Made by a program: the position numbers and the translations under genes. A model generated the notes under the pieces. That model saw only the letters and a list, made by a program, of their open reading frames with translations, did not search any database and had not been told where the DNA came from. This document shows positions 31,246 to 35,921 of a stretch of 35,921 nt of DNA, piece by piece. Every line of letters begins with the position of its first letter. Position 1 is the stretch's first letter. The DNA is from an uncultured Prevotellaceae bacterium. GTDB lineage: Bacteria > Bacteroidota > Bacteroidia > Bacteroidales > Bacteroidaceae. The DNA is taken from contig CALFJA010000018.1 in assembly GCA_937877605.1 (NCBI GenBank), positions 1-35,921 of the forward strand. Direction: 5' to 3'.

Positions 31246-31701
31246 ATGAAAAAGTTACTCCTTATCATCGCTGTCAGCCTGACGGCACTCACCGCCAGCG
31301 CACAGCAGACACGCACCTTCAACGAACGCCTCTATCAGGCCAAACTCCGCGAAATGGTCTACCGACTGAACATCACCGACGAACAGAAACCCAAGTTCGA
31401 CCCCGTCTACCGCCGCTACAACGAGGAAATGATTGCCGCCTGGGGCGAGCGCAAAAAGCCGGAACCGCCACAGACCAGCCAGGAAGCCGCAGCGCTGGCA
31501 AAGCGAAAAATGGAACGCCAGCAGCGGGCACAGGCCATACGGATGAAATACATTGACGAGTTTGCCAAGGTGCTCACTCCCCACCAGGTGAACCGACTCT
31601 ACGAGGTGGAGGAAAATATCCAGCGGCAGCTCAAGGCCCGCAAGAACGGCACCAACGGCCAGCGCCGCCTGCCTCACCTGAAAAGGAATGCGCAGAAATA
31701 A
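31246..31701 (+). CDS. Periplasmic Spy/CpxP-like helical protein
   Basis: The 151-residue product has a signal peptide (MKKLLLIIAVSLTALTASA-QQ). The mature part is helical and charged: KLREMVYRLNITDEQKPKFDPVYRRYNEEM, then KRKMERQQRAQAIRMKYIDEFAKVLTPHQVNRLYEVEENIQRQLK. The L-T-x-x-Q-type turns (NITDEQ and VLTPHQ) are those of Spy/CpxP-like chaperones and of the Bacteroidetes proteins that follow ECF sigma factors. It lies 22 bp after the membrane protein gene and is probably the output or feedback gene of the same stress operon. The tail is very basic. Confidence 0.72.
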   Translation: MKKLLLIIAVSLTALTASAQQTRTFNERLYQAKLREMVYRLNITDEQKPKFDPVYRRYNEEMIAAWGERKKPEPPQTSQEAAALAKRKMERQQRAQAIRMKYIDEFAKVLTPHQVNRLYEVEENIQRQLKARKNGTNGQRRLPHLKRNAQK

Positions 31702-31746
31702 AACACAAAGCCTACCCCCTTACCTCCGGGAAAGGGCACATGACAA

Positions 31747-31787
31747 AAAAGCCTCCTGCAGGGATTTGTTCTCTGCAGGAGGCTTTT
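31747..31787. terminator. Bidirectional terminator between the sigma-factor operon and the GH130 gene
   Basis: AAAAGCCTCCTGCAG (31747-31761) pairs perfectly with CTGCAGGAGGCTTTT (31773-31787). It separates the convergent stops at 31701 (+) and 31808 (-). Confidence 0.9.
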
Positions 31788-31807
31788 CTATGGATAGTCC
31801 GTCGCTC

Positions 31808-32806
31808 TTAGACGATGCTGTGCTTTTTGGTGAACTCGATGATTTCGTCGATGTAGCCGAAAGCGAGTCCCGTCACGGTGTCGGCGCAACCGTAGTAGAT
31901 GGCAATGCGGCCGGTGTCGGGGTCGTGCAGTTCGGCGCACGGGAAACACACATTGGGAACATCGCCCATGCATTCATACGGCGTTTGTGGCGTAAGCAGG
32001 TAGGGACCGCTGCGGTGGGTCACCTTCCAAGGCTCTTTCAGGTCGAGCAAGGCACTGCCGAAGGCATAGACATAACCGTTGCAGGAGCGCAGCACGCCGT
32101 GATAGATGAGCAGCCAGCCCTCCGATGTCTCGATGGGTGCAGGACCCGCACCAATCTTCATGCACTGCCATGCGCTCTGCTCGAAGGGCGCCGGTGCCAT
32201 GACATGACGGTGACGACCCCAGAACTCCATGTCGGGCGATTCGCTGTAGAAGATGTCGCCGAACGCCGTGTGTCCAGTGTCGCTGGGACGGGAGAGCATG
32301 GCAAAGCGGCCGTTGATTTTCTTCGGGAACAGCACACCGTTGCGGTTGTAGGGCAGGAAGGCGTTTTCCAGTTGGTGGAAAGTCTTGAAGTCAGTTGTCC
32401 ATGCTATGCCGATGGTGGGGCCGTGGTAGCCGTTGCACCAGGTGACATACCACTTGTCTTCAATCTTTACCACGCGTGGGTCGTAGCCGTAGACCCATTC
32501 GCCAATCTCCTTGTTGTCGCATTCAAAACGGAGCGGTTCCGGGTTGATGTCCCAGTTCATGGCATCTTTGGAGAAACCTATATGCAGTGCCATGCGGCGA
32601 TTGGTGTCGTCGCAGCGGAACACCCCGGCAAATCCGTCGCCGAAAGGTATCACCGCCGAGTTGAAAATACTGTTGCTCGTGGGCAAGAGGTCGCGCGGAA
32701 TGATGGGATTCTTCGAGTAGCGCCACATCACTTTGTCGCAGCCGACGGGCCGGACTTCCCAAGGCATGTTGGGAAGCGGCTGCCCTTCAATCTTGATCTT
32801 TGTCAT
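31808..32806 (-). CDS. GH130-family glycoside phosphorylase
   Basis: The 332-residue cytoplasmic product has no signal peptide. The beta-propeller signature of GH130 is visible: NSIFNSAVIPFGDGFAGVFR, GYDPRVVKIEDKWYVTWCNGYHGPTIGIAWT, LFPKKINGRFAMLSRPSD, and GAGPAPIETSEGWLLIYHGV. These enzymes split beta-1,4-linked mannosides with phosphate, giving mannose 1-phosphate. Next to GH125, GH92 and an MFS transporter, the most likely substrate is beta-1,4-mannosyl-N-acetylglucosamine from N-glycans, the reaction known from a related Bacteroides enzyme. Mannosyl-glucose or mannobiose cannot be excluded. Confidence 0.9.
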   Translation of the reverse strand: MTKIKIEGQPLPNMPWEVRPVGCDKVMWRYSKNPIIPRDLLPTSNSIFNSAVIPFGDGFAGVFRCDDTNRRMALHIGFSKDAMNWDINPEPLRFECDNKEIGEWVYGYDPRVVKIEDKWYVTWCNGYHGPTIGIAWTTDFKTFHQLENAFLPYNRNGVLFPKKINGRFAMLSRPSDTGHTAFGDIFYSESPDMEFWGRHRHVMAPAPFEQSAWQCMKIGAGPAPIETSEGWLLIYHGVLRSCNGYVYAFGSALLDLKEPWKVTHRSGPYLLTPQTPYECMGDVPNVCFPCAELHDPDTGRIAIYYGCADTVTGLAFGYIDEIIEFTKKHSIV

Positions 32807-32829
32807 AGTCTGTACTATTTGCGGATTTA

Positions 32830-32837
32830 CAAATTTA
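32830..32837 (-). promoter_or_regulatory. Possible internal promoter ahead of the GH130 gene
   Basis: CAAATTTA reads TAAATTTG on the minus strand, matching TAnnTTTG, 24 bp before the start at 32806 and after the MFS gene stop. No -33 box is clear. GH130 may therefore be expressed both with the upstream genes and alone. Confidence 0.35.
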
Positions 32838-32856
32838 CTATTAACTGATTTTTTTG

Positions 32857-34140
32857 CTATTGCTTCTTCTCGTCAGGGTAGGTGAAAGGCACGAACCATG
32901 TTATCAGCAGTGCCGGGATGGTGAACAACAGCACGAAAATGAAGAAGTTGCGGTAGCCCAGCGTGTCGCTCATAAAGCCGCTGAGCATGCCCGGAAGCAT
33001 CACGCCGAGATTCATGATGCCCGTCGCAAAGGCATAGTGACTCATCTGGTGCTTGCCCGGGGCAATCTGTTGCATCATGAAAAGGGTAAGCCCTACGAAG
33101 CCGAAACCGTAGCCGAAATACTCCAGTACGATGGCGCTGCCGATGAGCAGGAGGCTCTCCGGCTGGTAGATGGCCAGGAAGGTGTAGGCCACGAATGGGA
33201 GGTTGAACACCAGTGCCAGTTTGAACAATGTGTGCTGCAGGCCCTTGTGGGCAATGTAGTAGCCGGCAAGGATGCTGCCGATGACGAATGCCGCTGCCCC
33301 GAACGTGCCGTAGAGCAGTCCTATCTGCTCCTCGTTCAGCCCCAGACCCTGCTCAGCGCGGCTGGCCTTGAGGAACAACGGCACGATTTTCATGACGAAA
33401 CCTTCGGCAAAGCGGTACAAGATGATGAAGCAAATGTAGTAGACAATGTGCTTCTTCGTGAAGAAGTCGAGAAACACCCTCCACAGTTCCGTCAGCGATT
33501 CCTTCAGCGTCTGCTGCCCGTCTTTGCGTTCGTCTTTCGACGGAAGGATGAAGAAGTGGTAGGTTCCGAGGCAGCACAGGATGGCTGCAATGACCAGCAT
33601 GATGATGGTCCAGGCCTGAACCACGCCCACAATCTTGATCAGTTTGCCTGCCAGAAAGACCAGCCCGCCCGTCGCTGCAATCTTGGCAATGTTGTAGAAA
33701 GCCCCCTGCCAGCCTATCCAGCGGGCCTGCTCATCCTTCGAGAGCACCGACATGTAGGTGCCGTCGGCGGCAATGTCGTGGGTGGCACCGCTCAAGGCGA
33801 TTACCGCCAGCAGGGCAATAGTGATGGCAAAGAAGTCAGGCAGCCGCAGAGCGAAGGCCACCAAGGCGAAGACTACGCCCGAGAGCAACTGCGTCAGGAC
33901 CACAAAGAACTTCTTGGTCTTGTAAATCTCAAGGAAAGGGCTCCACAGTGGCTTCAGGGTCCAGGGCAGCATGATGAGCGAAGTCCAGAAGGCAATCTGC
34001 GTATCGCTCACATTCATGCCCTTGTACATCAGTGTCACCACCATGTTGAGCACCACGAAGGGCATGCCCATGGCGAAATAGAGGGTCGGCACCCATGCGA
34101 CGGGGCTCGGAACTTTCTTTGTTTGGGGTTTGTTTGTCAT
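32857..34140 (-). CDS. MFS transporter, probably for mannose-containing disaccharides
   Basis: The 427-residue product has about 12 transmembrane helices with soluble ends. The early part (LYFAMGMPFVVLNMVVTLMYKGMNVSDTQIAFWTSLIMLPWTLKPLWSPFLE) and the loop SATHDIAADG-type segment (SGATHDIAADGTYMSVL) resemble AmpG-like and sugar MFS carriers. A cytoplasmic loop with many Lys and Glu residues lies near the middle (ILPSKDERKDGQQTLKESL). Lying between GH130 and GH125 genes, it probably brings mannosyl-N-acetylglucosamine or a similar product into the cytoplasm for the phosphorylase. The substrate is inferred from its neighbours. Confidence 0.85.
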   Translation of the reverse strand: MTNKPQTKKVPSPVAWVPTLYFAMGMPFVVLNMVVTLMYKGMNVSDTQIAFWTSLIMLPWTLKPLWSPFLEIYKTKKFFVVLTQLLSGVVFALVAFALRLPDFFAITIALLAVIALSGATHDIAADGTYMSVLSKDEQARWIGWQGAFYNIAKIAATGGLVFLAGKLIKIVGVVQAWTIIMLVIAAILCCLGTYHFFILPSKDERKDGQQTLKESLTELWRVFLDFFTKKHIVYYICFIILYRFAEGFVMKIVPLFLKASRAEQGLGLNEEQIGLLYGTFGAAAFVIGSILAGYYIAHKGLQHTLFKLALVFNLPFVAYTFLAIYQPESLLLIGSAIVLEYFGYGFGFVGLTLFMMQQIAPGKHQMSHYAFATGIMNLGVMLPGMLSGFMSDTLGYRNFFIFVLLFTIPALLITWFVPFTYPDEKKQ

Positions 34141-34153
34141 TATATTGTGTTGT

Positions 34154-35608
34154 TTAGTCCAGGCAATGGATGAGCAGGTCGGCCTTTCCGCGCTCGATGA
34201 GAGTCAGTATGAGTTCGCCGAAGAGCGTGTTCTGCCAAGCGAACCAGTCGCGGGTGTAGTGCTTCGGGTCGTCAACATTGAACGATTCGTGCATGAATCC
34301 CGTGTTGGCATCGGTGGTGAGAAGCCACCGCAGGCACTGTCCGAGTTCCTCGTCGTCGTCCGCCGTGAATGCCTTCATCATGATACTCATGGGCCAGGCC
34401 ATGCCGTATCCCACATGGGGGCCGCCTATGCCTTCTCCGTGCGAGCCGCGGAAGAACCACGGGTTGTCCTCGCTCCAGACAAAGCGGCGGGTGTTCTGGT
34501 AGATGTCATCGGCCATCATGTCGGGTATGAGGTAGCCGAGCGAGAGCAGGGAGGGCACATTTGCGTCGTCCATCAGCAGGCGGTTGCCGAATCCGTCCAC
34601 CTCGAAAGCGTATATTTTCCCGTATTTCGGATGTTCCACCACGGCATGCTTGCGAAGTGCATCGGCCACTTCTCTGGCCAGTTTGCGGCAGCGTTGTGCC
34701 TCGTCTGCCTGGTGGTTGACTTCCTCCAGGATGGCAGCCGTCTTTTGGAGGATGTCAACTGCCATGAAGTTGGAGGGCACGAGGAATGGAAGTGAGGTGC
34801 GGTCGTCGCTTGGGCGGAACACCGATGCGATGAGTCCGACGGGCTTTGTGGGCGCACCGTAGCCTCCCCATCCCACGGTATCGTAGGTGCGGTCGGTCAC
34901 GCGGTAGAAATGGTAGGGGCCGCGGCCGTCCTTTCGCTGTTGTTCCTCGAAGGTGAGGAGAATGTTCTGCACGGCTTTCAGCCACTGTTCGCCAAAGATG
35001 GAGGCATCGTCTGTCACGAGCCAGTACTGGTAGGCCAGCCGGATGGGATAGCAGAGGGAGTCTATCTCGTACTTGCGTTCAAACACTTCGGGCTGCATGT
35101 CGGTCTCGTCGGTCTGCCAGCCCTGTCCGGTCGGCCCGTCGTTGAAGGCGTTTGCGTACCGGTCGGTGTTGATGCAGTGGAACATGTGCAGGATAAGTCC
35201 GCGCAGCATACGCCGCAGCTGTGGGTCGTCCTTGGCGAAGGGGACATAGGGCCATACCTGTGCCGATGCATCGCGGAGCCACATGGCGGGGATGTCACCG
35301 GTATAGATGAAAGTGTCGTCGTGCCCGTCGGCCTGACGGAAGTGTACGGTTGTCTCAAGGGTATTGGCGAAGCAGTTGCCGAACATCCATGCCAGTTTGG
35401 CATTTTTCCGCAGCAGGTGTTCCACCTCAGTGATGCGCCGGTCAACCGTTTCCGACCTGAAGAGGCGTTCTTCGACGGGTGGTCGCTTCGAGGTGTAGGC
35501 TTTTATGCCGTCGGGCACCTGCTCGGTGTATCGACGGTCTACCTCCTGTGCCGTGAGTGCCATGGGGAGTAGCAGTATAAACACTGCCGCGAAGCATCTT
35601 GCTTTCAT
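34154..35608 (-). CDS. GH125 exo-alpha-1,6-mannosidase
   Basis: The start chosen is the ATG at 35608 (MKARCFAAVFILLLPMALTAQ, 484 residues), because a signal peptide begins there. The longer frame to 35686 runs into the GH92 gene. GH125 signatures are present: TFIYTGDIPAMWLRDASAQVWPY, MDDANVPSLLSLGYL, GSHGEGIGGPHVGYGMAWPMSIM and FMHESFNVDDPKHYTRDWFAWQN. It removes alpha-1,6-linked mannose from the non-reducing end, in the periplasm or at the surface. In the cluster it would act with GH92 (alpha-1,2/1,3) to trim mannose branches before the core disaccharide is imported. Confidence 0.9.
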   Translation of the reverse strand: MKARCFAAVFILLLPMALTAQEVDRRYTEQVPDGIKAYTSKRPPVEERLFRSETVDRRITEVEHLLRKNAKLAWMFGNCFANTLETTVHFRQADGHDDTFIYTGDIPAMWLRDASAQVWPYVPFAKDDPQLRRMLRGLILHMFHCINTDRYANAFNDGPTGQGWQTDETDMQPEVFERKYEIDSLCYPIRLAYQYWLVTDDASIFGEQWLKAVQNILLTFEEQQRKDGRGPYHFYRVTDRTYDTVGWGGYGAPTKPVGLIASVFRPSDDRTSLPFLVPSNFMAVDILQKTAAILEEVNHQADEAQRCRKLAREVADALRKHAVVEHPKYGKIYAFEVDGFGNRLLMDDANVPSLLSLGYLIPDMMADDIYQNTRRFVWSEDNPWFFRGSHGEGIGGPHVGYGMAWPMSIMMKAFTADDDEELGQCLRWLLTTDANTGFMHESFNVDDPKHYTRDWFAWQNTLFGELILTLIERGKADLLIHCLD

Positions 35609-35655
35609 TCGTCTGTGTGGGTTGTTGTTGGATATTTCCGGGAGGTCCTGGCGGT

Positions 35656-35921
35656 TCACGGACGGTCTTTGGGTGCCGTTCCCCATTTCGAAGGCTTGCT
35701 GCCCATCTGCAACTGGAGGGTGCCGCCGTCCATGATTTCGTCGTAGAGCAGGTAGGAACGGGTCAGTTTCTTTCCGTTGAGGGTGGCACTCTGCACATAG
35801 ATGTCCTTGTCGCTGTTGCCGTTTGCCACGATGGTGAAGTCTTTGTCGGCACCCACATGCAGCGTGGCTTTTTTGAAGAGGGGAGAGCCGATGACGAATT
35901 TCCCGCCGGAGGGGTCCACCT
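35656..35921 (-). CDS. C-terminal end of a GH92 alpha-mannosidase (cut by the window edge)
   Basis: About 88 residues are visible. The stop is at 35656 and the frame continues past 35921. The sequence DPSGGKFVIGSPLFKKATLHV, then IVANGNSDKDIYVQSATLNGKKLTRSYLLYDEIMDGGTLQLQMGSKPSKWG, is the typical end of GH92 family proteins, which are Bacteroidetes exo-alpha-mannosidases of about 750 residues. The apparent first codon (GTG at 35919) is internal. It ends 48 bp before the GH125 start and belongs to the same operon. Confidence 0.85.
   Translation of the reverse strand, partial: VDPSGGKFVIGSPLFKKATLHVGADKDFTIVANGNSDKDIYVQSATLNGKKLTRSYLLYDEIMDGGTLQLQMGSKPSKWGTAPKDRP

Noticed and set aside
32854..34173. 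Plus-strand open frame of 439 codons opposite the MFS transporter
   Set aside because: The sequence is low-complexity (His, Glu, Gln rich), antisense to a clear 12-helix transporter, and has no motif.

Overview
The window comes from a member of Bacteroidales, most likely Prevotellaceae. The reasons are: TAnnTTTG promoter cores (often TATCTTTG) ahead of many genes; the exbB-exbD-exbD-tonB layout; a fimbrillin-type lipoprotein; BspA-type leucine-rich repeats; a secreted subtilase whose C-terminal end is of the LQGIRLNGK...GVYIVNGK type; bifunctional RibBA; and a GH92/GH125/GH130 mannose cluster. The family assignment is inference, since no rRNA marker is present.

Layout. 1-2.6 kb (-): a tiny peptide gene and a fimbrillin-like lipoprotein gene split by a frameshift. 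2.8-4.7 kb (+): two overlapping envelope genes. 5-9.5 kb (-): a 1440-residue subtilase with a 64-residue peptide gene just downstream. 10-15.6 kb: a defence segment. It holds a 5-methylcytosine methyltransferase with a candidate endonuclease, two small secreted proteins on the other strand, and a second restriction-modification operon (endonuclease first, then methyltransferase). A long leader with a strongly folded candidate RNA and an intrinsic terminator precedes the second operon. 15.7-21.8 kb (-): energy transduction (ExbB, two ExbD, TonB), then a PstS-like lipoprotein, a secreted TonB C-terminal domain and a TPR protein. 22-25.5 kb (-): ribBA, an LptF/LptG permease and a START-like protein. 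25.7-30 kb (+): a decayed adenosine deaminase gene, tRNA-Met(CAT), a TGS/SAD nucleoside kinase and an LRR protein. 30.3-31.7 kb (+): an ECF sigma factor, a small membrane protein that may be its anti-sigma factor, and a Spy-like protein. 31.8-35.9 kb (-): GH130 phosphorylase, MFS transporter, GH125 mannosidase and the end of a GH92 mannosidase, which together fit breakdown of N-glycan or mannan oligosaccharides.

The most unusual structure is an intergenic element present three times (4771-4886, 13298-13413 inverted, about 30113-30199). Each copy has four 13-bp near-palindromes of the type TTTGAGGCTCAAA whose starts are exactly 22 bp apart. Two copies are exactly 116 bp and share both end sequences. 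I do not recognise this element. The second notable item is the structured RNA candidate at 13680-13824. The third is a promoter region of about 48 bp, including 20 identical bases, shared by the two restriction-modification operons.

All functional names rest on motifs and family resemblance read by eye. No database search was run.
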